A stretch of 64,000 nt of DNA from Planctomycetota bacterium (GCA_016716265.1 JADJWQ010000001.1:1488001-1552000), one strand, 5' to 3'; counted from the stretch's first letter, positions 42,198 to 51,228 are shown. Notes: generated by a model from the sequence alone, not told the origin. Program-made: numbers and translations.

Positions 42198-44711
42198 TCA
42201 GTCGTCGGCGTCGAGCGCCCGGACGAAGGCCGCCCGCCGCGGCACCGGCAGCGGCGCGTCCGGCCCGCGGATCGAGCGCCAGATCAGCTCGTTGAGACGC
42301 AGGTCGTCCACCGCGTCCTCGCGCGTCCAGTCGAACGTCGCCGACTCGCCGCCGCCGTATGCGGTGCGGCCATTGCGCTCTTCGAGGTTCCAGGTCGCCG
42401 GCCGATGCTCGTACGGAGTCGGATCCGCCACGGCCTGGAAGCACTCGAACATGGGCCGCGCCGCGGCGTCGAACTGGCTCATCGGCGGCAGACCGAGGAT
42501 CAACTCCATCGTTCGCAACATCGAACACGTCGAATACAGCACCGACACGACCGCGCCACGCCGCACGTGCGCACCCGCGACGAGCGCGACCGTGCGGTGC
42601 GCGTCGACATGGTCCGGTCCGTTCTGCGCATCGTCCTCGACGACGAACACCGCCGTCGAGGTCCAGAACGACGACCGCGACAACGCTTCGAGCACGCGAC
42701 CGAGCGCAAGGTCGTTGTCGGCGACCATGGCGCGCGGCGTCAGCTTGCCGTTACCGGTGCCGGCGGTGTGATCGTTCGGCAGCCGCAGGACGATCAGCCG
42801 CGGCATGGCACCGGTCGCTTCGAACCGTGCCAGCTCGGCGAGGAAGCGCGCGGCGCGGTCGATGTCGAGATAGTCGGTGTCGAAGCTGCGGAAGTACGGG
42901 TCGAAGTTGCCTTCGAGCACCGGGATCCGCGGGCGTCCCGGGTCGGCCGGCGTCGGCCCGTTCGCGACGAACTCGCCGTAGCTGCGGAACGGCACGCCGT
43001 GCGCCGCACACAGGTCGAACAGGTAGCGCCCCTTCGGCGCCGCGATCTCGAACCCGCCCTCGGACGGATAGCCGAGGCTCTCGCGGCCGCCGTCGCCGAG
43101 CCGGCCGGTGCCCTTGCCGCCGTAGGTCACCGGCCAGGTCCGCTCGACGAAGTCGGTCGCGTAGCCGCCCATCGTCCACTCGTGCCCGTCCGCCGAGACC
43201 TCGGACTCGACGTAGAAGTTGTCGAGCAGCAGGAAGGTCTCCGCGATCGCGTGGTGGTTGGGCGTCACGTCACGTGGGAACAGGCACAGCGATGCGTCGC
43301 CGTTGCCCTGGGGGAGATCGCCGAACACCTGGTCGTAGGTGCGGTTCTCCTTGATCACGTAGATGCAGTGCCGGATCGGCGACGGATCACCGACCTTCGC
43401 GGGGATCGGGGAATCCGTGGGCCGCTCGGCGAGGCCGCGCACGGCCGAGGCCGGGTGCAATGGGCTGCAGTCGTAGGCCAGCGCCGTCGCGCGCCGCAGC
43501 TCCTCGGGGGCCGGAACCGGGAAGGTCGACAGCGAGCCCCCGTACAGCGCTCCGACGTAGTCGACCGTGCGGTCCGGTCGTCCACGCTCGGGCTGTGGGC
43601 CGTCGGGATTGGCGCGGCTGCCGACCGAGCCCTTGCCGTTCGCGACCCAGATCCGCGAGCCATCGAGCGAGAACCGGATCGACGTCGGATACAGACCGAG
43701 CGGGACGAAGCCGAGACTCCTGGCACGGCCACGATCCGCAACGTCGAAAACCGCGCAGTTGTTGTTGTCGGCATTGGCGACGAGCAAGGTCTCACCATCC
43801 GGCGACAGCGCGACCGAGTTCGGAGTCGAGCCCGGCGGGGCGACCGGGAACAAGGCGGAGCAGAGCGTCTCCTCGACGCGCATGCGCCCCAGGTCGATGA
43901 CGCTCACCGTGTTCTCGTTCGCATTGCCGACGAACAGCCGGTCGCCGTCCGGGGTCGCACACAGCTCGCACGGGTGCTCGCCGGTCGCGATCCGATACGC
44001 GATCGCACCGGACTCGAGGTCGAACACGACGAGCTCCGAACGCCCCCACACAGAGACCGCCAGGGCCGTCCCGCCGCGCACCGGGACGCACTCGCACGGG
44101 AACGACTGCGCGTCGAGCTGCAGCGTGCGCAGCGTCGCGCCAGTCGCGAGGTCGACGACGGCGACGCGATCGCTGCGCTGCAGGCACACGAACAGCTGCC
44201 CGGCCGACACCGCCATGCCGGCGACGAGGTCCAGCTCGTTCGGGTCGCCCACGACGATCGCCGCCGGCTCGGGCTCGGCGCGGCCGGTCGCCGCGTCGAA
44301 CGCGAAGGCATGCACGACGTCGTCCACGCCGCCGCTGACCAGCAGCCGCGCTCCGTCGGCCGTGAACGCCATCCCCGACCAGCTCCGCGGCAGTGGCAAC
44401 GTGGCGACGACCGCACCCTGCGTATCGCCGTCGGCAGCGTCGACGATGCTCACCTGATGGGCGCGGTAGCCGACGTGCTGCACGGCGAGCCAGCGGCCCC
44501 CAGGGTGCCAGACCGTGCGGATCGGCAGATCCGAGCCGAGCTCGATCTGTCGGCCGTACGGCCGCACGCTCCAGCCGTTCGGCAGCAGGATCGAGCCGTC
44601 CGGGCGCGGACCCGGCCACTCCGGCGCGGGCCGAGGAGCCACCGAGTCCTGCGCGGGCAGCGCAGGTAGCGCGGCCCCGAGGACGAACGCGAGGGAGATC
44701 GACAGTCGCAT
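42198..44711 (-). CDS. Exported beta-propeller/phosphoesterase fusion protein
   Basis: An 837-residue protein from the ATG at 44711, with a signal peptide ('LSISLAFVLGAALPALPAQ'). Residues 45-400 form a YncE-like beta-propeller with repeated 'VSIVDAADGD', 'VAVVDLATGATLRTL', 'VFVG/NANENTVSVIDL'-type blades. Residues 440-800 belong to the alkaline-phosphatase-like/phosphoesterase group: 'HCIYVIKENRTYDQVFGDL' holds the metal-binding Glu-Asn and nucleophile-type Thr, and 'VFVVEDDAQNGPDHVDAHR' the later Asp/His ligands. This fusion is known in several phyla, usually annotated as bifunctional YncE/alkaline phosphatase. The actual substrate is unknown. Divergent from the SYLF lipoprotein gene. Confidence 0.88.
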   Translation of the reverse strand: MRLSISLAFVLGAALPALPAQDSVAPRPAPEWPGPRPDGSILLPNGWSVRPYGRQIELGSDLPIRTVWHPGGRWLAVQHVGYRAHQVSIVDAADGDTQGAVVATLPLPRSWSGMAFTADGARLLVSGGVDDVVHAFAFDAATGRAEPEPAAIVVGDPNELDLVAGMAVSAGQLFVCLQRSDRVAVVDLATGATLRTLQLDAQSFPCECVPVRGGTALAVSVWGRSELVVFDLESGAIAYRIATGEHPCELCATPDGDRLFVGNANENTVSVIDLGRMRVEETLCSALFPVAPPGSTPNSVALSPDGETLLVANADNNNCAVFDVADRGRARSLGFVPLGLYPTSIRFSLDGSRIWVANGKGSVGSRANPDGPQPERGRPDRTVDYVGALYGGSLSTFPVPAPEELRRATALAYDCSPLHPASAVRGLAERPTDSPIPAKVGDPSPIRHCIYVIKENRTYDQVFGDLPQGNGDASLCLFPRDVTPNHHAIAETFLLLDNFYVESEVSADGHEWTMGGYATDFVERTWPVTYGGKGTGRLGDGGRESLGYPSEGGFEIAAPKGRYLFDLCAAHGVPFRSYGEFVANGPTPADPGRPRIPVLEGNFDPYFRSFDTDYLDIDRAARFLAELARFEATGAMPRLIVLRLPNDHTAGTGNGKLTPRAMVADNDLALGRVLEALSRSSFWTSTAVFVVEDDAQNGPDHVDAHRTVALVAGAHVRRGAVVSVLYSTCSMLRTMELILGLPPMSQFDAAARPMFECFQAVADPTPYEHRPATWNLEERNGRTAYGGGESATFDWTREDAVDDLRLNELIWRSIRGPDAPLPVPRRAAFVRALDADD

Positions 44712-44842
44712 GGCGAGCACCGTAGTCCCGGTGTCGCGGATCGCCGCGGCCGAGTTCGCTCGAGAAACGATCGGACCGACACCGGAACTCGGGAGATCCG
44801 CGCTGGCGCGCCCGACGTGCGCGTCTACCCTCGGTCGGCGCG

Positions 44843-45424
44843 ATGCATCCGACCGGCACGATCCTGCGCTCGGCGACCCTGCTCGGCTGTGTCGCCCTGC
44901 TCGCCGCGGCCTGCGCCGGGCCGCGCGGTGCGAGTCCCGCCGATCGCCGCGCCTACGTCGACGACATGGCCGAGCGCGCGCTCGACCGACTCGCCGAGCT
45001 CGACTCCACGGCGCGCGCGAGCGTCGACATCGCACCGGGCTACGCGGTGTTCAGCAACGTGTCCGCGCAGGTCCTCTTCGTCGGTGGCGGCAACGGCTTC
45101 GGCCTCGTGCAGGACAACGACACCGGCCGGCGCACCTACATGCGCATGGCCCAGCTCGGCGTCGGCTTCGGTGTCGGCCTGCAGGACTTCCGGGCGGTGT
45201 TCGTGTTCGACGACCGCGCCACCCTCGAGCGTTTCACGGTCTCCGGCTGGGAGTTCGGCGGCCAGGCCCAGGCCGAGATGGCGGACGCCGGCGACGGCCC
45301 GTCCGCCCAGGCCGCGACCTCGATCTCGGACCCGCTCCACATCTACCGCATCACCGAAGCGGGCATCGCGCTGAGCGCGCGCCTCGACGGCACGCGCTAC
45401 TGGCCCGACGACGAGCTCAACTGA
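44843..45424 (+). CDS. SYLF-domain (YSC84-like) lipoprotein
   Basis: A 193-residue protein with a canonical lipobox ('CVALLAAAC', Cys24). The mature part is a SYLF domain: 'APGYAVFSNVSAQVLFVGGG', 'GFGLVQDNDTGRRTYMRM' and 'GVGFGVGLQDFRAVFVFDDR' match the YSC84/SYLF pattern of lipid-binding proteins. In bacteria these proteins are often lipoproteins of unknown role; eukaryotic members bind phosphoinositides and actin. The gene stands alone between a divergent phosphoesterase gene and the FeS-photolyase gene 90 bp downstream. Confidence 0.85.
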   Translation: MHPTGTILRSATLLGCVALLAAACAGPRGASPADRRAYVDDMAERALDRLAELDSTARASVDIAPGYAVFSNVSAQVLFVGGGNGFGLVQDNDTGRRTYMRMAQLGVGFGVGLQDFRAVFVFDDRATLERFTVSGWEFGGQAQAEMADAGDGPSAQAATSISDPLHIYRITEAGIALSARLDGTRYWPDDELN

Positions 45425-45514
45425 CGGCGCAGGCAATCAGCCGCGCCGCTGCCCGAGCGATCGTCCCCGGAGCGGCGTGCGTCCTGGGCGCGCGGTGCGA
45501 CGAACGACGCACAC

Positions 45515-47110
45515 GTGTCGACCCGATCTGCTTTCTCCCGAGCCCTCGCGGAGCGCCAGCCGCGCCGGTCGGCGCGCGCCGACCGGCAGCGGGCGTGGGT
45601 GTTCGTCGCCTACGACCAGCTCAACGAGCGCATCGGTGCGCTGCGGGGCGCGGAGCCGGGGGGCACCGGGGTGGTGCTGGTCGAGAGCCCCTGGAAGGCC
45701 GGGCGGCGGCCCTACCACAAGCAGAAGCTGGCGCTCGTGCTCGCGAGCCTCCGACACTTCGCGATCGAGCTGGCGCAGCGGGGCTTCGCGGTGCGGCACG
45801 TCGTGCACGACGGCCCCTACCGGGACGCGCTCGCGCCGCTCGCACGGGAGCTGGGGCCGCTGACCGTGATGGAGCCGGCCGAACGCGAGCTGCGCGAGGA
45901 CCTCGCACCGCTGGTTCGAGACGGAGCCCTGCGGGTGGTGCCCCACGACGGCTGGCTGACGACCGCGGACCAGTTCCGACGCCACCGCCGCACGCCACCT
46001 TGGCGGATGGCAGCGTACTACGAGCTGGTGCGGCGCGAGACCGGCATCCTGATGGAGCCCGACGGCGAGCCGGCCGGCGGTCGCTTCAGCTTCGACACCG
46101 AGAACCGCGAGCCCTGGCGCGGTGAGCCCCCGGCCGCACAGCCGCCGCGCTTCCGGCCGGATGCGATCACGACCGAGGTCGCCGAGCTGGTCGAGCAGCG
46201 CTTCGGCGACCATCCCGGTCGGCTCGACCCCGGCGCGCTACCGGCGTCGCGCAGCCAGGTGGACCGCCTGTGGGCCTGGGCGCGCGAGTCCTGTCTGCAG
46301 CACTTCGGGCCGTTCGAGGACGCGATGTCGGTGCGCTCGACGACGCTGTTCCACACGCGGATCTCCGCATTGCTGCATCTGCACCGGCTGCTGCCGCGGG
46401 ACGTGATCGCCGACGTGCTCGCGATGGACGAGCTGCCGCTGCAGAGCCGCGAGGGCTTCGTCCGCCAGGTGCTCGGCTGGCGCGAGTTCGTCCGGCACGT
46501 GCACCGCGAGACCGACGGGCTGCGCGACCTGCCGGGCGGCGCGAAGCCGAACGTGCTCGGCGCGGACCGTCCGCTGCCGCCCGCGTTCTGGGGTGCGCCA
46601 TCGGGGCTCCACTGCCTCGACGAGGTCGTGCGCAACGTGTGGGAAGAAGGCTACGGCCACCACATCACGCGGCTGATGGTGCTCGCGAATCTCGCGACGC
46701 TGCTCGACGTCGACCCACGGGAGCTGACCGACTGGTTCTGGGCAGCCTACACCGACGCGTTCGACTGGGTGGTCGAGCCGAACGTGCTGGGCATGGGCAC
46801 GTTCGCCGTCGGTCCGTTGTTCACGACCAAGCCGTATGTATCGGGCGCCGCCTACCTGGACCGCATGAGCGACTACTGTGGCCAATGCGCGTTCCACCCG
46901 AAACGTGATTGCCCGATCACGCCGCTCTACTGGGCGTTCCTCGCGCGCCATGCGGACCGGCTGCGCGACAATCCACGCCTGGCGATGCCGATGCGCTCGC
47001 TGGCACGGCGCGCGCCAACGGCGCGTGAGCGCGACGCACGCATCCACGCGCGCGTGGCCGAGCTGCTGGCCGCCGGTGAGCGCGTCACGCCGGACGCGCT
47101 CGCCGAGTAG
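45515..47110 (+). CDS. FeS-type bacterial cryptochrome/(6-4) photolyase (PhrB-like)
   Basis: A 531-residue flavoprotein with a GTG start. The family repairs UV (6-4) photoproducts and carries FAD plus a [4Fe-4S] cluster. Cluster Cys are C367 ('GLHCLDEV'), C455 and C458 ('DYCGQC') and C466 ('RDCP'). The first two spacings equal those I recall for Agrobacterium PhrB (88 and 3), but the last is 8 instead of 13. Other marks are 'SPWKAGRRPYHKQKLALVL' near the N-terminus, 'MSVRSTTLFHTRISALLHL', 'GWREFVRHVH', and 'DWVVEPNVLGMGTFAVGP'. It differs in sequence from the class II photolyase at 28568, so the organism should handle both lesion types. Confidence 0.9.
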   Translation: MSTRSAFSRALAERQPRRSARADRQRAWVFVAYDQLNERIGALRGAEPGGTGVVLVESPWKAGRRPYHKQKLALVLASLRHFAIELAQRGFAVRHVVHDGPYRDALAPLARELGPLTVMEPAERELREDLAPLVRDGALRVVPHDGWLTTADQFRRHRRTPPWRMAAYYELVRRETGILMEPDGEPAGGRFSFDTENREPWRGEPPAAQPPRFRPDAITTEVAELVEQRFGDHPGRLDPGALPASRSQVDRLWAWARESCLQHFGPFEDAMSVRSTTLFHTRISALLHLHRLLPRDVIADVLAMDELPLQSREGFVRQVLGWREFVRHVHRETDGLRDLPGGAKPNVLGADRPLPPAFWGAPSGLHCLDEVVRNVWEEGYGHHITRLMVLANLATLLDVDPRELTDWFWAAYTDAFDWVVEPNVLGMGTFAVGPLFTTKPYVSGAAYLDRMSDYCGQCAFHPKRDCPITPLYWAFLARHADRLRDNPRLAMPMRSLARRAPTARERDARIHARVAELLAAGERVTPDALAE

Positions 47111-47132
47111 CGGGCCGGGCACCGCGCGCGCT

Positions 47133-48556
47133 TCAGTCGATACGGCCGGGCTGCGCGGGCGTTGCGGGCACGACGACCGCGGGGAGCTCGATCGTCGGCA
47201 CCGTGAGCTCGATCGCGATCGGGCTGCGTGGGCACCGAGGGGCGTCGAGAACGTCACCTGCGCGGGCACGGGCGGGGCGGGCTCGATGAACGCGGCTCGT
47301 GCGACCGACTCGGCGAAGTCGTCCGCGCCCGGCGCAGCCGCACGCCCGACGCGCCGCTGCTCGACGAGCTGGCGCAGCTTCTCGACCATCGCACGTGTCT
47401 CCTGGAGCTCCTGGCGCAGCTTCTTCAGCTCGGCGCCGAGATCGGCGCCCTGCGGCGTGCCACCGTAGATGTAGACCTGCTGGTTGCCCTGGATGACCGT
47501 CGCCGGCGGTGCCGCCGGGGCCGGCGCAGCCGGTGCGGTCGGTGCGGCGGGTGCCGGGGGACGGACCGCGACCGCGGGCGGGTTCGGGCCCGGCGCCGTG
47601 CCGGGCACCATGGCGCGCACGCGCGCGACCGCCGGACGGTCGGTCGGCGCGGTCGGAAGCGCGCGCGCCCGCACGCGGGCCGGCTCCGCGTCCGTCTGAC
47701 CGAGCGGTACGGCCCGGTCGAGCTCGAGCCAGCCGGCCGCGGCGCGGCGCTGGGGTTCGGGAGCGGTCCCCGTCCGCTCGGCAGCGCCGGCACGCTCGCG
47801 CGCCATGCGGGCGATGCGCTCGAGCGCGGAGTCGCCGTCGCCGCCGTCACGGGCGCGGACCTCGCGCGGCTGCCCCTCGGCCTCTCGACGCGCGCGCTCG
47901 ACCTGCCGGCGGGCCTCCTCGGCAGCCCGACGCATCGCCTCGGCCTCGGCCTGCGCACGCTCGACCTGCGCGCGCGCCTCGTCGAGCGCACGGCGGACGT
48001 CGCGCTGCTCCGCCCCGCTGCGCTGCTCCTCGGCCTGCGCCATCCTGCGGGCCTCCTGGAGCCTGTGCTCCAGCTCGGCGCGGTGCTGCTCGACCTCGGC
48101 GCGCTGTGCCTCGAGCCGCTGGCGCAGCTCGGCCTCGCGGCTCCGTAGCCGCTCCTCGAGTTCGCGCCGCTCGGCCTCGCGCTGGCCGGCCATCTCCTCG
48201 CGCATGCGCTCCATGCGCTCGCGCAGGCCGTCCTCCGCGCGGCGCATCGCCTCCTCGCGCTGGCGGAGCTGCTGCTCGAATTCGCGCCGCTCGGCGTCGC
48301 GTCGGCGATCCTCGTCGCGCGTACGCTCGACGTGCTCGCGCACGATATCCATGACCAGCTGCAGATCGCGCGCGACGCGCTGGCGCGCTTCGGCATCGAC
48401 CTCGTCGCCGCGCAGCCGGTCGCGCGACCGCTCGAGCAGCTCGAGCACCTGGCGGGCAGCGTCGTCGCGCCCGGCCTCCTGCGCCGGGGCGCTGGCGAGG
48501 AACGCTCCGGCGCCGCACAGCGCGGCGAGGAGCACGGTTCGGAACTGAGGCATCAT
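47133..48556 (-). CDS. Exported coiled-coil protein, frameshifted near its C-terminus
   Basis: Starts at the ATG at 48556 (AGGAG, 7-nt spacing) with signal peptide 'VLLAALCGAGAFLASAPAQ'. Residues 30-265 are a long charged coiled coil (Arg/Glu/Gln-rich, e.g. 'REEMAGQREAERRELEERL'). A Pro/Ala linker and a short second coil follow ('ELKKLRQELQETRAMVEKL'). The frame used up to about 47260 has no stop until 46238 and would run antisense through the photolyase. Another frame gives a sensible hydrophobic ending 'IAIELTVPTIELPAVVVPA' with stop at 47133. A one-base loss near 47220-47260, within GGG runs, explains this; the length (1424 bp) is not divisible by three. Third gene of the BlaI/M56 operon; function unknown. 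Confidence 0.65.
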
Positions 48557-48602
48557 CGATGGTCTCCTGATCGGGTCGTCGGACGGGGTGCGCAGGGACG
48601 GT

Positions 48603-50147
48603 TCAGCGCGGGGAGCCGGCGCCGCGCACGGCGCCGGGCAGGGTGCGAACGTGGTCGGCGGTGCGCTGCACCGCCGCGGCGAGGTCCGCACGCCGCGCGT
48701 CGAGCGCGGCGAGCCGGGCGTCGACGCCGGCGAGCAGGGCGCGGATCTCCGGGTCGGCACCGGTGGCGCCGAGGTCGTCGCGCAACAGCGCGAGCTCCAG
48801 GTCGAGCGCCTCGCGCTCGAGCTCGACGAGCTCGAGCGTGAGCGCCAGCTCCGCGGGTGGCTGCGGCGCGGCGGGCGCGGACGGCAGCGCGCGAGCCGCC
48901 GCGGCGAGCGCTGGTGGCGCGGCCGTGCGGTCCGCGGCCACGGACACCGAAGTGGACGGGAGGTCCAGCTCGATCGCCGGCGCGGTCGCGACGGTCGCCG
49001 CGACCGCCGCGAGCGCGAGGGCGGCGACGCGGCGCGGCGACGGGCCGCGGACCGGCCCCTCGTCAGCGAGCAGCCGGTCGACGCGCGCCTCGAGGCCGCC
49101 GTGCCGAAGCGCCATGCCCGCGACCACGCCGAGCTCGACCGCGCTTCCGCGGCCGACCTGCCAGCCGGCGACCTCGACGAGGCACTCGGCGAGCGGGACG
49201 GCACCGGCGAGCCGCGTCGCCAGCGCGTCGCAGCGGTACTCGGCGAGCGCGCGCGCGCGCCGCAGCGCGACGTGCGGGAGCGGGTGCCAGGGGAACAGCG
49301 CGACGAGGGCGTGACCGAGCTCGAGCCACAGCGGATCGCGACGCTGGTGGTGGGCGAGCTCGTGGGCGAGCAGCGCCCGCTGCGCCGACGGCGAGAGCGC
49401 CGTCGCAGCCCGCGCCGGCAGGCAGATCTCGGGGCGCAGCACGCCGAATGCGATCGGCGAGGCGAGCGCGGTGCAGGTCGACAGCCGGGGTGGCCGGCGC
49501 AGACCGGCGCGCAGCGCGAGCTCCTCACAGGTGGCGAGCAACGCCGGATCGGTGACGAGGCGGCGGTCGGCGAGCGCGCGGCGAAGACGCACGCGGAGCA
49601 GGCCGAGCCGCGCGAGACCGAGCAGCGCCGCGAGCGCCGCGAGCCGGGCGCCGAGACGGATCGCCCGCGGCGGACCGACCGCGATCCACGCTACCCGGGC
49701 GACCTGCGGCGAGGCGTCGAGCGGAACCTGCGCGGCACGCTCGACCGCCGCGGGCGGCGGAGCTGCCGCCGGTTCGAGCGCCGGGCGGCGCGGTCTCCGC
49801 ACGTTCGGCGCAGGGTCCGTTCCGAGCGCCGTAGCCTCCGCGACCGGCTCCGGACGCCCGCCATCCGGCAGCCGCGGGCGCGGGGCCGTCTCGCCGGCCG
49901 CCGCCGCGATCGCCCGCTCCGCGACGGGCGCATGCGGCGTCGGCACACCGACCAGTGCGCGCGGTCCCACACCGAGCCCACACTGGATCGCGGCCGTCAT
50001 GAGCGGCGCAGCGAGCGCGAGCCGCCACAGCGCGTCGAGCCAGCCGTCGCCGAGGCGCGCCCAGCGCGCGGCCGCGCCGATCGCGAGCAATGCGACCAGC
50101 GCGTGCGCCGCCCAGGTGAGCACGAAGCCGCCGAGTGCCGCGCTCAT
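48603..50147 (-). CDS. M56-family (BlaR1/MecR1-like) membrane metallopeptidase
   Basis: A 514-residue protein. N-terminal hydrophobic helices (about 5-30, 37-60) and a further one near 168-190 surround a zinc site 'LLAHELAHHQRRDPLW' (HExxH at about 260-264), with a downstream Glu in 'ALAEYRCDALA'. This is the M56 zinc peptidase typical of BlaR1/MecR1 sensors, which cleave or inactivate the partner BlaI repressor after a signal. A membrane helix follows (about 375-392). The C-terminal 120 residues lack a penicillin-binding domain and instead are helical/coiled ('ELALTLELVELEREALDLEL'), so the signal is probably not a beta-lactam. Its ATG overlaps the repressor's stop (ATGA). Confidence 0.88.
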   Translation of the reverse strand: MSAALGGFVLTWAAHALVALLAIGAAARWARLGDGWLDALWRLALAAPLMTAAIQCGLGVGPRALVGVPTPHAPVAERAIAAAAGETAPRPRLPDGGRPEPVAEATALGTDPAPNVRRPRRPALEPAAAPPPAAVERAAQVPLDASPQVARVAWIAVGPPRAIRLGARLAALAALLGLARLGLLRVRLRRALADRRLVTDPALLATCEELALRAGLRRPPRLSTCTALASPIAFGVLRPEICLPARAATALSPSAQRALLAHELAHHQRRDPLWLELGHALVALFPWHPLPHVALRRARALAEYRCDALATRLAGAVPLAECLVEVAGWQVGRGSAVELGVVAGMALRHGGLEARVDRLLADEGPVRGPSPRRVAALALAAVAATVATAPAIELDLPSTSVSVAADRTAAPPALAAAARALPSAPAAPQPPAELALTLELVELEREALDLELALLRDDLGATGADPEIRALLAGVDARLAALDARRADLAAAVQRTADHVRTLPGAVRGAGSPR

Positions 50148-50539
50148 CGGCCACCTCCGGACGCGCGCCGATCCCTCGCTGCCGCGACGCGCCGGCGGAG
50201 TCGCGCGAGGTCGTCCGAACCGAGATCACCCGCCTCGATCAGGTGGCTGACGAGGCGCGTCGGATCGCCGGCGAACACCCGATCGATCAGGTCCTCGACC
50301 ATCGACCGGTGGACGACATCACGGCCGACCGCCGCGCGATAGACCAGCGTGCGGCCATCGCGACGCTGCGCCGCCAGCCCGCGGTCGGCCATCTTGCGCA
50401 GCATCGTCGCGATCGTCGTGACGGCCAGCCCGCGGCTGTCGACGAGCGCCGCGTGCACCTCGGCGACGGTCGCCTCGCCGCGTTGCCAGAGCACGTCGAG
50501 GATCGCGAGCTGGAGATCGCCGGGCCTTGGTCTGGGCAT
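50144..50539 (-). CDS. BlaI/MecI-family transcriptional repressor
   Basis: A 131-residue winged-helix repressor starting at the ATG at 50539, which gives normal family length; the open frame to 50620 is noise. The family pattern is clear: 'LGDLQLAILDVLW'-like start ('PGDLQLAILDVLWQRGEAT'), 'VAEVHAAL', 'AVTTIATMLRKMADRGLA' (recognition helix region), and the C-terminal dimer helix ('RVFAGDPTRLVSHLIE'). It should bind dyad operators upstream of its own operon and be relieved by the M56 peptidase encoded next, with which it is translationally coupled. Two matching dyads lie 82-122 bp upstream. Confidence 0.92.
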   Translation of the reverse strand: MPRPRPGDLQLAILDVLWQRGEATVAEVHAALVDSRGLAVTTIATMLRKMADRGLAAQRRDGRTLVYRAAVGRDVVHRSMVEDLIDRVFAGDPTRLVSHLIEAGDLGSDDLARLRRRVAAARDRRASGGGR

Positions 50540-50620
50540 CGGAAGTCGCTCCGTCGATGCATGGCCGCCGTGGCTCGAGCCGCCGGACGGACGGTCCCGG
50601 TCGAACGGCTCGAAAGCCAC

Positions 50621-50638
50621 CGACTACCGGGGTCGTCG
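50621..50638. promoter_or_regulatory. Imperfect ACTAC-type dyad, probable BlaI operator 2
   Basis: CGACTACCGGGGTCGTCG: half-sites CGACTACC and CGACGACC (read from the other strand) differ at one position. It shares the CGACTACC-type half with the perfect dyad 23 bp away (centre to centre, about two helical turns). Located in the space between the divergent repressor and FabZ-like genes. Confidence 0.5.
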
Positions 50639-50644
50639 GGACAG

Positions 50645-50660
50645 GACTACCGCGGTAGTC
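50645..50660. promoter_or_regulatory. Perfect palindrome GACTACCGCGGTAGTC, probable BlaI operator 1
   Basis: A 16-bp perfect palindrome with ACTAC/GTAGT arms. Known BlaI/MecI operators in Gram-positive bacteria have the same ACTAC..GTAGT arms around a short centre. It lies 106 bp upstream of the repressor start and 86 bp upstream of the divergent FabZ-like gene, so one repressor could control both directions. Confidence 0.65.
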
Positions 50661-50745
50661 GACAGATGTCCCGCGAAAAGGTCGCAGCAGGGACTTTCTC
50701 CTCGTCCTTTGTGCGGGCTCCGCGCGCGGTTACCGTCCCGCGTCC

Positions 50746-51228
50746 ATGCCGCGCCCACTGGTCGATCTCGGCGCGCTCGACCTCGAGCGGGACGTCGTCC
50801 CCGAGGACGAGCTCCGCAGCCTTCTCCCCCATCGTCACGAGTTCCAGCTGATCGACGGCATCTGCCACCTCGACGTCGAGGAGGGGGTCGTCGTCGGCTA
50901 CAAGCGCTGGGACGAGAACGCGTGGTGGGGTCGCGGCCACATTCCGGGTCGACCGCTGATGCCGGGCGTGCTGCTGGCCGAGTCCGCCGCGCAGGTCGCG
51001 ACCGTGCTGATGAAGAAGCACGAGGGCGCTTGGGCGCTGGAGCGATTCATCGGTCTCGCCGGCCTCGACTCGGTGCGCTTCCGAGGCCAGATCACACCAC
51101 CGGCGACCATCTACCTCGTGTCTCGCGCCGGCCCGCGCAGCGGCAACCGCCTGGCGCGCTATCCGGCGCAGGCGCTCTGCGACGGGCAGATCTGCATGGA
51201 CATGACGTTGCTCGGCGCGCTGCTCTGA
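50746..51228 (+). CDS. FabZ-like hotdog-fold dehydratase
   Basis: A 160-residue protein with the 3-hydroxyacyl-ACP dehydratase (FabZ) layout: 'LLPHRHEFQLIDGI' (27-40), then 'GHIPGRPLMPGVLLAES' with catalytic H65 and E79, whose 14-residue spacing equals that of FabZ. It could act in fatty-acid synthesis, or in a modified acyl pathway as with the many FabZ-like paralogues in Planctomycetota. It is not in a fab cluster. It is divergent from the BlaI operon and the dyad operators lie in its upstream region, so regulation by the repressor is possible. Confidence 0.85.
   Translation: MPRPLVDLGALDLERDVVPEDELRSLLPHRHEFQLIDGICHLDVEEGVVVGYKRWDENAWWGRGHIPGRPLMPGVLLAESAAQVATVLMKKHEGAWALERFIGLAGLDSVRFRGQITPPATIYLVSRAGPRSGNRLARYPAQALCDGQICMDMTLLGALL

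Noticed and set aside
46238..47132. C-terminal continuation of the coiled-coil frame antisense to the photolyase
   Set aside because: Composition matches antisense noise; a shifted frame ends sensibly at 47133, so a frameshift is the better explanation.
48603..50539. Beta-lactam resistance operon
   Set aside because: The M56 protein lacks a penicillin-binding sensor domain and no beta-lactamase gene is next to it, so the signal is probably different.
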